This document shows, in pieces, positions 40,623-49,025 of a stretch of DNA of 64,000 bases (position 1 is the stretch's first letter; each line of letters begins with the position of its first letter). The notes beneath the pieces were generated by a model. It ran no database searches and was not told the origin of the DNA. It worked only from the letters and a program-made list of their open reading frames with translations. A program made the position numbers and the translations under genes. Origin of the DNA: Chloroflexi bacterium TSY (GTDB lineage Bacteria; Chloroflexota; Anaerolineae; Caldilineales; Caldilineaceae). The stretch lies in the NCBI GenBank assembly GCA_019217005.1, contig JAHBNG010000004.1, forward strand, positions 1-64,000, in the 5' to 3' direction.

Positions 40623-40905
40623 CAGTAGATCCAAAATGTGGCTCATATTCGCGGAGAGAGCGCACCTTTCCTTTGGAAAGGCGTTCTCTATTACACGCAG
40701 TAGACATAATCCTGCACTTCTCAGTCAAAACAGACTCGAGCGGGCCAAATGGTCCGAGATTCTCTACTGCGTCTTTTTTCGCCATTTGAACGCTCTACCT
40801 CTGAGAAATCCTACTGCGTGTAATCTCTAACGCCGGTCACTGTCGAGTAGAGCCGCATTAGAGAATGCTCTCTCCGCGGATATCAGGCACATTTTGGATC
40901 GACTG
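40623..40905 (+). repeat. Nested MITE with MITE-A-like ends, carrying MITE-F copy 2
   Basis: The outer termini CAGTAGATCCAAAATGTG and, inverted, CAGTCGATCCAAAATGTG extend as an imperfect inverted repeat of about 39 bp up to CGCGGAGAGAGC. The flanks AGCCT and AGACT are a 4-of-5 match to a 5-bp duplication. Inside, MITE-F (about 40688-40830) is in reverse orientation relative to 18538-18728. Confidence 0.8.
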
Positions 40906-41350
40906 AGACTTTTCATCATGCAAGTAAGGCCATTCCAGAGAAATAAATCCCTAAATTGCCAAGTCGATTTCTCTGGAATGGCTTGAGTTTTTCCATATCA
41001 AATTAGGATTTTAATTGTTGGAAAAGCCTAACACTCTCTGTAATGCTCCCAAAGCGAACCGCACCCTTGTGAAGGTACAATTGACGCATTTTTCTATCCA
41101 TCATATAATTCCCCTAATAGATGCGACCGAGAAGAGAGAAACGAGGCACCAAAATGGAGAAAACCCACGCAACAGTTAATGGTGCTGTCCTACAAATTCC
41201 ACTTCATGAGTTGCAGCAGTATTCTCAGTAGGGTATCTATTCTTTTCTCAAACCGGTGAGTTCTTGCCGGAACGCTCAACTCGGTTCGACGTCATGCGTA
41301 CCCAATGCAATTGATCTGTCAAATGATCTGTCAAAAAAGGTGCAAAATTT

Positions 41351-42151
41351 ATGCCGTCTGATAAGTTGATCCCACAAACAACTGACGCAAGTGTTTCCCA
41401 TGAGAAAGATGCTGCTGACGTGGCGTCCGTCCAACGCGTTCTTGCCTTACGTCAAAATAGCCCGGACAAAAGCGCCGACGAACTGGTCGATATTTTGGTT
41501 CGCAATCGCTGTCTTCAGGTGGCGGGCGTGGGAGCGGCCACTGCCGGGGCGGCTGCGATTCCAAGTGTCGGCGCGGTTGCGTCTGTGGCGGTTGGCTCCA
41601 TGGTTGATATGAACTCGACCAACAATGTTTTGGCTGAATTGGTGTTAGATATTGCAACGATTTATGACTACCAGTTCAAGCCAGGTGAGAAGCCGGTCTA
41701 TATGAGTTTAGCTTTGGGGTTAAATACCGGTGATTCTAAAAGCGGCATGAACAGTGCAGCCGAACAGTTGATCAAAACAGGTGGTCAACAATTAGCTCGT
41801 AAGGCCACCCAACGCATCGCGTCTAAATCAGTTGGTCGCGTGATTCCAGTGGTTGGGGCTGCCTCATCAGCTGGATCGAACATATTGATGACCTATTCAG
41901 CAGCGCAACGAGCCAAAGCCTACATCAAAACAGGTCCCGATAGCGTTGGTGATCTCGAAACCAGTATCCGTTCTTCCCTCAATATGCAGGAGTTAAAGCT
42001 CAGCGACTGGACGATGGAATCCTTGGCGTCGACCATGTCCAGCATTTCGGATGCCACGTTCAAGGGGATTGATGAGGGTGCGCAAAAGGCGGGACGGGCC
42101 GCGGGGAAGTTCGTTAAATTTCTACGTAAGGCGACGAAGCCAAAGAAGTAG
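41351..42151 (+). CDS. Hypothetical EcsC-like protein
   Basis: A 266-residue protein with a hydrophobic, Gly/Ala-rich stretch AGVGAATAGAAAIPSVGAVAS (about residues 58-78). A second Gly-rich segment VGRVIPVVGAASSAGSNILMT follows at about residues 175-195. These two features and the IP-x-VGA pattern recall EcsC-family proteins, which are membrane-associated and of unknown biochemical role. The C-terminus is strongly basic (KFLRKATKPKK). The start has no clear ribosome binding site. It stands alone, with repeats on the left and a small minus-strand pair on the right. I am not certain of the family. Confidence 0.5.
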   Translation: MPSDKLIPQTTDASVSHEKDAADVASVQRVLALRQNSPDKSADELVDILVRNRCLQVAGVGAATAGAAAIPSVGAVASVAVGSMVDMNSTNNVLAELVLDIATIYDYQFKPGEKPVYMSLALGLNTGDSKSGMNSAAEQLIKTGGQQLARKATQRIASKSVGRVIPVVGAASSAGSNILMTYSAAQRAKAYIKTGPDSVGDLETSIRSSLNMQELKLSDWTMESLASTMSSISDATFKGIDEGAQKAGRAAGKFVKFLRKATKPKK

Positions 42152-42375
42152 GCACCCCGGGGTCAAAACACGGGATATCCAATGCACGCATTTACCGCGG
42201 TTGGCTTCACAAAACCAGCCTGACCGAACTCTGCTTTCCCGTCAAGCTAACGCCTACGGGTGGATTTGTCTGGCAAAACGACCCCTAATTCAAGATGCTG
42301 GTCATTCAATGGTTTATGTCTTAGGAAACATCCACCACTCTTTGGTAGCTCGTCGTTAATCCATACACAGACCAA

Positions 42376-42636
42376 TTATGCAGGTACAATCTGCACCTGC
42401 GCTTTATATCCCAGTTGCGATAACATCTCTGTGTAATCTTGCCAACTTATCCCAAAGGTTCTAACATCAGCAATACCCAGGCGAGCAACAACGCTCCGAA
42501 TTTCGTCAAAGTCCTCTTCATCAAAGTCGCCATCCATCATGGCCCATTCTGCCCAGTCCACCAAATCTGCCAATGTAATGAGTTGGTGAAGATAGTCTGA
42601 TAGCTTCGCTGCAAGGATCTCACGTGTGATTTCCAC
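42376..42636 (-). CDS. Small acidic hypothetical protein, second gene of a MITE-disrupted pair
   Basis: An 86-residue protein from the GTG at 42634-42636, which has AAAGGAG six bases upstream. The longer open frame to 42666 reads into MITE-A and is an artefact. Sequence VEITREILAAKLSDYLHQL, then an acidic stretch WAMMDGDFDEEDFDEIR. No family recognised. The ribosome binding site lies immediately outside the MITE. Without the MITE, the upstream 85-residue frame would read through to overlap this start, so the two were coupled. Confidence 0.6.
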   Translation of the reverse strand: MEITREILAAKLSDYLHQLITLADLVDWAEWAMMDGDFDEEDFDEIRSVVARLGIADVRTFGISWQDYTEMLSQLGYKAQVQIVPA

Positions 42637-42654
42637 TTGACTCTCCTTTAGACT

Positions 42655-42869
42655 CAGTAGATCCAAATTTGGCGTTTTTGGCTATTTTCAGTCGAGATTG
42701 CAGGGATTTTGGAGTCATTTATTCAGATTTCGGTTACAGAAAACAACCTATTTCATATCTGAAAATCGCCCAAATCTAACGCAAAAACTAGATATCGACC
42801 AGCAAATTTGTATTTATGTCAACTGTTTAGCCAGAATTCTCTCTCAAAACCTGAAATTTGGATCTACTG
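42655..42869 (+). repeat. MITE-A, copy 3
   Basis: 215 bp, flanked by the perfect duplication AGACT (42650-42654 and 42870-42874). It has one distinguishing base (GACCAGC instead of GACCGGC). Confidence 0.95.
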
Positions 42870-43121
42870 AGACTGTGTATCTACAGGCTGATGCCCTTTG
42901 TCAACAGGATATTTTTCGTGTATTTCAACCAACTTACCCTCTTCGTTGAATATTTCTTGATAAAAGCGTACGGTGTTTTCATCCGCATCAACCTCTTTCA
43001 CATACCGTGCAAGCCAACCGTGTCTTCCTGGAACGTCATACCAGTAGCGGCGACCATTTTCAGGCCGTGACTGCCATTGCCCATATTTCCGTTCGTTTCG
43101 TTTACGCTTGGTGCGATCCAT
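42864..43121 (-). CDS. Small conserved basic/aromatic protein, C-terminus altered by MITE-A
   Basis: An 85-residue protein. Core ERKYGQWQSRPENGRRYWYD, VPGRHGWLARYVKEVDADE, FYQEIFNEEGKLVEIHEKYP and VDKGHQ. I recall similar small proteins of unknown function in cyanobacteria and Chloroflexota, often in pairs. The terminal Gln and TAG stop come from the MITE. Excising the MITE would give SKGESSGNHT and a stop within the next gene, adding about eight residues and an overlap. It may be a toxin-antitoxin-like pair with the 86-residue gene, which is speculation from size and overlap only. Confidence 0.6.
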   Translation of the reverse strand: MDRTKRKRNERKYGQWQSRPENGRRYWYDVPGRHGWLARYVKEVDADENTVRFYQEIFNEEGKLVEIHEKYPVDKGHQPVDTQSQ

Positions 43122-43260
43122 ATAGACAGTATACCACAGCTTGACCTTTCCGTGCTTTGGTCAGTCGTTTTTTTCAGTATCTGTGATATTTTGTCGTAGC
43201 TTTCGCTCATATATGTCAGAAGCTACCCGATCAAACGACTTGCTGTTCAAAATTCAACCA

Positions 43261-43474
43261 CTATGGGCTTTCAGCCCATAGAATGCAGTTGCGATTGAAA
43301 GTCGCGGGTTCCGGCTCAAGCCGGTCTCGTTGACTTTGTTGCGCCGTCATCGACTCCTTGGCATCGTTTGTCTCGAATTCATTGCCAGGCATATAATCGG
43401 ACCGGTCCATCACTCGATACTTTTTTCACCCTCCCTTCGGGAGAGCTTTGCTAAAAGCCTTGGACTAAAGTCCA
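43261..43474. repeat. Cluster of REP/IS200-like tetraloop palindromes
   Basis: Short stems with four-base-type loops: TATGGGCTTTCAGCCCATA (43262-43280), GCGATTGAAAGTCGC (43291-43305), CCGGCTCAAGCCGG (43311-43324), CTCCCTTCGGGAG (43431-43443) and TGGACTAAAGTCCA (43461-43474). This arrangement resembles the ends of IS200/IS605-type or REP elements without a transposase. Confidence 0.6.
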
Positions 43475-43493
43475 TAGTTTTTACTACCGATTT

Positions 43494-43650
43494 GGGGGTG
43501 GTTCAAAATTAGGTTTACACTTTTGATATATAGACAAAAATCTATATGAGACCGTTTTCTCTCTGAGAACCGGCGAAATCAGAGAATATAAACGTTCTTT
43601 CTGTTTCTAAAAGTGTAAACCTATCTATCCAGCTAAAATGAACCACCCCC
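43494..43650 (+). repeat. MITE-C, copy 1
   Basis: 157 bp with termini GGGGGTGGTTCA and TGAACCACCCCC. The flanking direct repeat CGATTT (43488-43493 and 43651-43656) looks like a 6-bp target duplication. Reverse complementary to 53581-53737. Confidence 0.88.
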
Positions 43651-43928
43651 CGATTTGAGACAATAAAGAGAATTGTTGCAGAACTCGATAGGTCCATTTA
43701 TGGTATTCTGCGCTCGACAAACTCGATTGGTATAGCGGATTTAGATTGTTATTTCAAGATTACTTGTCGTGCAGTATAGGGATTGAGCGATATGAGAGTG
43801 CGATTACTCATCGCTGATGCTGGAATTCCGCGTCTGACCCCATCATATTTCCTCAAATCAGCTAATTGTGGCAAGATAGCAAGCATTAGCAGAAAATTTA
43901 AATAAGGACAGTTCCCCAAAATCATGTG

Positions 43929-44591
43929 ATGAAAACAGATATACTCGAACTCTTGACGATTGCCGAACTAGCCGAAAATTGCCAAATCGAGACCGAAAAA
44001 AGTCGCAAGAACCAACCTCATACACCTTGTTATTGTCTTGAGTTGTTTCGTCGTGGCATCATTGATAAGAATCAAATTGCCTGGCACGCCGTTGAGAATC
44101 AATACCATAGGTTGATTCAAAGCTGTATTGGCAAACACGTGAACCAAGAGGATCTGATACAAGAGGTTTGGTATCGGCTCATCAGAAAATTTACGCAGGA
44201 AGGGCCACCCGATTTTTCTGATTTGCGAAACTTGCATGCCTACATTAGCCGAATCTCAATCAATATTGTCATTGATGATGGACGGAAACACGAGCGCGAG
44301 GAACGTCGGATACCACAGTTGACGCAAGAGATTCAGAGCCGCACCCAAACAGATGAGGAAGCAAAAATAGATATGCAGGATTTAAAAGCGTACATCCGCG
44401 AGAAGCTGACCGAGCCGATGGAAAAATCACTCTTTCAATTGATCTTTGAATTCGGTCTTTCGCCGCAACAAATCGTTGAACAGCATCCGTATATCTGTCC
44501 GTCAATCAAAGAAATCAATAAGATTCGTGAACGGATTGTCAAACGGCTCCGTCGCGACCCAAATGTGCGTCGTTATTTTGAGGATGTTTAG
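43929..44591 (+). CDS. RNA polymerase sigma-70-like (ECF-type) factor
   Basis: A 220-residue protein from ATG 43929, with a GTG just before it. The region 2 core-binding part is visible in NQEDLIQEVWYRLIRKF and the DNA-melting part in LRNLHAYISRISINIVIDDGRKHEREERR. The C-terminal part (LTEPMEKSLFQLIFEFGLSPQQIVEQ, KEINKIRERIVKRLRR) fits region 4. It would direct RNA polymerase to specific promoters. The next gene encodes a Cys/His zinc-finger protein that may hold it inactive, and the TPR-CHAT gene follows. All three are on the same strand with gaps under 100 bases. Confidence 0.8.
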   Translation: MKTDILELLTIAELAENCQIETEKSRKNQPHTPCYCLELFRRGIIDKNQIAWHAVENQYHRLIQSCIGKHVNQEDLIQEVWYRLIRKFTQEGPPDFSDLRNLHAYISRISINIVIDDGRKHEREERRIPQLTQEIQSRTQTDEEAKIDMQDLKAYIREKLTEPMEKSLFQLIFEFGLSPQQIVEQHPYICPSIKEINKIRERIVKRLRRDPNVRRYFEDV

Positions 44592-44684
44592 GAAAGGAAG
44601 ACGACGTAAAATTCAAGTCGGAATTGTTTGACTTGAAACGTTCCTTTAGAAAAAGAGATTCTTTTAAATTCGTATGGAATCGCT

Positions 44685-45278
44685 ATGCTGACAGATCAGG
44701 AAAGCTCATTCAATCAATCACTACAAGCATTATTTTATCGAGACTCCTGTCCCAATGGGGACGTTTTGGGTGAATATTATGCAGACGAATTAGCGTCAGG
44801 CGACAGGTTAGTTGTTGCCCAGCATCTACGTCTTTGTCCACACTGTAGGGCAGAATTAAGCCTTTATGGTCAAGGTTGTATGGATATCGTTCCAGACGAA
44901 TCGCTGATCCAACGTGTTGTGAGCAGCGTCCGCTGGGCACTGGAGCGATCAGATCTGCAACCAGCGTTGGTGCGGGGTACACCCTATAAACAGTACCTAT
45001 ACACAGTTGACGACATGGAGATCCGGCTTGAAATTGCACCAGCAGCCAGTGGTTATCAACGCTTACGCCTTTTCGGTCAGATAAAGGCATCGACACCGAT
45101 TGATAAAGTGGAATTGTGGGACGAAAAACAGGCCCAATGCGAGCTGTTCGTTCCTGTCCATGAGGGGTATTTCGAATTTGCACAATTGGCTGATGGCGAA
45201 TACCTGCTCTGTCTGAAATCGTCGGGGACGGAGACTTGGGTTGGACCACTCTCTGTGAGGCACCACACTGGCTCATAG
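44685..45278 (+). CDS. Zinc-finger (zf-HC2-like) putative anti-sigma factor
   Basis: A 197-residue protein. Near the N-terminus LGEYYADELASGDRLVVAQHLRLCPHCRAEL has the His-x3-Cys-x2-Cys zinc pattern of anti-sigma zinc-binding domains. No membrane segment follows. Instead, residues of about 100-195 form a beta-sandwich-like domain (LRLFGQI, VELWDEKQAQCELFVP, GEYLLCLKS), similar to carboxypeptidase-regulatory-like modules. It probably binds the sigma factor encoded 93 bases upstream. It would therefore be a soluble rather than membrane-anchored anti-sigma factor, a plausible substrate for the adjacent CHAT protease. Confidence 0.7.
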   Translation: MLTDQESSFNQSLQALFYRDSCPNGDVLGEYYADELASGDRLVVAQHLRLCPHCRAELSLYGQGCMDIVPDESLIQRVVSSVRWALERSDLQPALVRGTPYKQYLYTVDDMEIRLEIAPAASGYQRLRLFGQIKASTPIDKVELWDEKQAQCELFVPVHEGYFEFAQLADGEYLLCLKSSGTETWVGPLSVRHHTGS

Positions 45279-45357
45279 ACAAGAAAGAGGCTAAGGCTAC
45301 GGTCTAATTTATTTCCATCTATGACAGTGCGCAGTATAGATGAGGCTTCAACTTTGA

Positions 45358-48300
45358 ATGAACGAAATCGATAGCGAAGTTATTGATGCTTTGCTGGCTC
45401 TCCATGACTTACCAGAAAGAACCCAATTCCTTTCCAAACACGGGCAATCGATTGATCCAATTGCCCTAATTTCAGCATTCAAAGACAAAGCAGATCCACT
45501 CATTCTTGACGCTCCCGAGGAAGCCCAACAGATTACCCAAGTAGCGATGGAAATCGCATCTTGGTACCAAGATGCGGAAGCAGAGGCATATGCTGTATGG
45601 GCTTATGCAAACGCGCGTTATTATCAGGGGTATCATGAAGAGTGCCTGGCATTCTATCGACAGGCACTTTCTTATTTTGAGTCAGCAGAAGCCCATTCTC
45701 AAGAACAACGGATTATCATTGGGCGGCTCTATAGCAATTGTGCGAGTGCGTTGACACAAATGGGTGCGTACCACGAGGCCATTGAACTTTCTGAAAAGGC
45801 ACGTACTGTTTTTCCAGCGCGAGGTGCCGAGCAATATATTGCAAGTTTAGAGCTAACTTGCTCCTGGCTCTATCATCAGGTCGATCGCTTTACAAATGCC
45901 ATCGAGGCCGCTCAACGAAGTCGTCACTATAAAGATATGCTCAGTAGATCCAAATTTCAGGTTTTGAGAGAGAATTCTGGCTAAACAGTTGACATAAATA
46001 CAAATTTGCCGGTCGATATCTAGTTTTTGCGTTAGATTTGGGCGATTTTCAGATATGAAATAGGTTGTTTTCTGTAACCGAAATCTGAATAAATGACTCC
46101 AAAATCCCTGCAATCTCGACTGAAAATAGCCAAAAACGCCAAATTTGGATCTACTGATGCTGGGACTCAAGGTTGGGGCAGCGCGTACAGACGTGAACAA
46201 GGCACTTGCTTTGGATTGCTTAGGTCATTACGAGCAAGCGATTCAGTTGATTCAGGCAGCACGAAGCACTTTTGTTGCTGAAAGTGAACAATTGGAAATA
46301 GCCCGTACCGATCTGAACTTGGGATTGATCCACTATCGCGTCGGCCACTATCGGCAGGCGCTTTTAAATTTGGAGGACGCACGCACTAAGTTCCAAAAAC
46401 TGAACAATGCAATGGAGGTTGCAACAGTTGATCTCCATAAGGTTAAAATCTATCTACAGATAAACCAACTACCCGAAGCAATTGCGATTGGCAAGCGTGC
46501 TCGAACGATTGTCAACGATGAACACAACTTACATCGATACGCTGCCGTTGCCGATTTTGATGTCGGTCTGGCCTTGGCACGCATAGGCGAAAGAGATGCG
46601 GCATGGGTTCACATGACCGAGGCTAAGGCGGCGATGGAGAAATTAGGGTTGCCTTTTCAGGCTGCGCAGATCGACCTGGAGCGAGCATGGTTGCTTTCCA
46701 AGCCTCATGACTGGGCAACCGATTCCACAGCCACACAGACCACCGATCTTTTGCAGGCTGAAATGCTTGTCAATGACGTGCTGGAACGCTTAAAAGAAGG
46801 GTCTGTGTTCGCGATGGTGCCCAAAGCCCAAATCGTGCTTGCCAGGATCAATCATCTACAACACAATGATTCGGTCGCTCGTGATCATTACTTGCAAGCA
46901 TTAAATGCTTTGGAAGAGACAGGACCGTCCGAGCTTCGCTATTTAGCATTCGAGGGCTTGGGAAACGTATTCGAAAAGCTGAACGCCCCAACGCAGGCAC
47001 TTATATATTATCAACAAGCCATCGAGATAGCCATGACGATTGCGGATCGGCTCGTTGAGAACGAAGCACGTACAGGTTTTTTATATGATAAGTTAGGCAC
47101 CTTTGACCGGGCAATTGTCCTATGTTTCGAAGCGGGGCAAACGAATCGGGCGCTGCAGTTGATGGAATATATCAGAGTGGGCCATTGGGCAAACGTTCAA
47201 GAGTACTTAGAACCTGACGATACCGATCTGGGGCATATCGGGCTCATCGAGCGAATGAAAGAATTGCGCTCACGCTGGCACCAGGAATATATCAGACTCC
47301 AGCAACTCCATACAGATGTGCGCGATACAGATTTCAGAGACCCACAACGCACGATTCCAATACCACATATACAGCAATCCATTGAATCGGAACTAACAGA
47401 GGCAATACGGACGCTGCGTCTCTACACTGTGCAGAACAAAGCGACTCAAAATGCAGATAAAATCGCCTTACAGGTAAGCGTTGCCAGTTTAAGCAAACAG
47501 TTATCGTCCAATAGCTGTCTGTTGTTCTACCATTTTTCCCACGATTGTGTGCACATCCTATTGATTGCTGCGACCCACTTTCAAACAAAAAAAGTCCATA
47601 TTCCGCAGGCAGAACTCCATCGCCACATTGATAGGTTATATTTCGCATTGCGATGGCAAGATGAAAATGTAATGACACAACTGCATCGGCTGTGGCAGAT
47701 CTTGATTCAGCCACTTGAGCCTGACCTAAGCCGATACAAAAATTTGCTCATTATACCGCACGAACGGCTCTATCATCTGCCCTTTCACGCTTTGCATGAT
47801 GGGACAGAGTATCTGATGAATCGATATGCCGTCACTTACTTGCCCGCGGCAGCTATGCTCTATCAACAAACCGATAGGCTCGAGCAATCTTTCCATCATA
47901 AGGCAGCAATGCATCCGCAATGTAGCCCCACAGTCTACATCTTTGGCTGTTCGCGTGGCGGCAAACTTCAAGGCACACTTGAGGAAGCCAAGAAAATCAG
48001 CGCGACCTTTGCAACCGCCAAGCAGCAAGTAGCCATCTCTTGCCGCCTCTATTTGGAAACCGAAGCCACGCAGCAAAGTCTGCTGGCCCATGGCCCGCAG
48101 GCCGATATCCTGCATCTTGCCGCCCATGCTCAATTTCGTCACGACAATCCTTGGTTTTCCAATATTCATCTCAGTGATGATACCCCACTTCTTCTCATCG
48201 ATCTGGCCCAAATGAAATTGACACGCGCACCGCTTGTAGTCTTAAGCGCCTGTGAGACCGGCATTGGGGATCTGAAGGGTGCTGACGTCCTGGGCTTAAG

Positions 48301-48535
48301 CCATGCCTTCTTGCGTGCAGGTGCGGGCGCATTGGTCGTCAGCCTGTGGCAGGTACCCAATGATGCCACAAGTTGCTTTATGGAGATCTTTTATCAGCAT
48401 ATTGCTGCTGGCATGACGCCAGCGCAGGCGCTTAACCGAGCACGACACACCCTCCTGGCTCACCCCAACTTTACCCATCCATTCCACTGGGCGGGATGGT
48501 CTTTCATTCGCTGCTATAAACAAGGAAGAGGCTAA
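45358..48535 (+). pseudogene. TPR-CHAT caspase-like protease, split by MITE-A
   Basis: The N-terminal part (45358-45941) and C-terminal part (46162-48535) join exactly in frame when MITE-A copy 4 and one 5-bp duplication are removed, giving 985 residues with RSRHYKD joined to MLGLKVG. Residues of about 50-460 are tetratricopeptide repeats (AYHEAIELSEKARTVF, GHYRQALLNLEDARTKF, YYQQAIEIAMTIAD). The CHAT protease domain has catalytic His850 in HLAAHAQF and Cys892 in VLSACETG, followed by GAGALVVSLWQVPND. Both catalytic residues are intact. As written, only a truncated TPR peptide is made, and the rest could start at ATG 46157. It likely cleaves partner proteins in response to a signal sensed by the TPR part. 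Confidence 0.9.
45942..46156 (-). repeat. MITE-A, copy 4, inside the TPR-CHAT gene
   Basis: 215 bp in reverse orientation, with the perfect duplication ATGCT (45937-45941 and 46157-46161). Its excision restores the CHAT gene. Confidence 0.96.
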
Positions 48536-49025
48536 GGCTGAGGCTGAGAAAGAGGGTGATGTTGGTGGTTGCCCATAAATGAGGCGTGCAGTTGAAGCTA
48601 GTTAAACCGAGGGGTGAGCACGCCCCGTGCGGGTCCGTAGACGCAAGCCGCATGGTAACGGGATGTACTCACGGTACCCAACTCATTCCAAATGCACGCA
48701 AATGAGACATATCCATGGCAGACAATTCCATGTCGAATTTTTTGGATGACGAACGTTTTATCCTATATGTTCAAGACTCAGTAGATCCAAATTTCAGGTT
48801 TTGAGAGAGAATTCTGGCTAAACAGTTGACATAAATACAAATTTGCCGGTCGATATCTAGTTTTTGCGTTAGATTTGGGCGATTTTCAGATATGAAATAG
48901 GTTGTTTTCTGTAACCGAAATCTGAATAAATGACTCCAAAATCCCTGCAATCTCGACTGAAAATCGCCAAAAACGCCAAATTTGGATCTACTGAGACTCA
49001 TATCTTTTCAGCCAAGGTGGAAACT
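48536..49025. other. Gap between the CHAT gene and the secreted protein
   Basis: 490 bases, of which MITE-A copy 5 takes 215. The remaining part (48600-48690) has G/C-rich pairable sequence (GGGTCCGTAGACGCAAGCCG) but no RNA family could be assigned. No gene. Confidence 0.5.
48779..48993 (-). repeat. MITE-A, copy 5
   Basis: 215 bp, reverse orientation, with the perfect duplication AGACT (48774-48778 and 48994-48998). It ends 32 bases before the start of the secreted protein gene, so it may have displaced or created its promoter. Confidence 0.95.

Larger units (their letters stand above)
39903..41350. other. Long repeat-rich, gene-free stretch
   Basis: About 1.45 kb with no supported gene. 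It contains repeat E fragments (39972-40015, 40489-40537), MITE-B copy C (40283-40360), a nested MITE (40623-40905) and a 16-bp stem hairpin GCCATTCCAGAGAAAT (40929-40944 pairing with 40967-40982). It appears to be an accumulation site for small repeats. Confidence 0.7.
43122..43928. other. Gene-free stretch with small palindromes and MITE-C
   Basis: About 800 bases with no supported gene, holding the REP-like palindromes at 43261-43474 and MITE-C copy 1 at 43494-43650. The promoter of the sigma-factor operon should lie after 43651. Confidence 0.6.

Noticed and set aside
48590..48690. Possible riboswitch-like sequence (GACGCAAGCC-type core, G/C-rich pairing) before the secreted protein gene
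   Set aside because: The order of the conserved pieces does not match the c-di-GMP-I riboswitch and MITE-A separates it from the gene. No other RNA class could be recognised.
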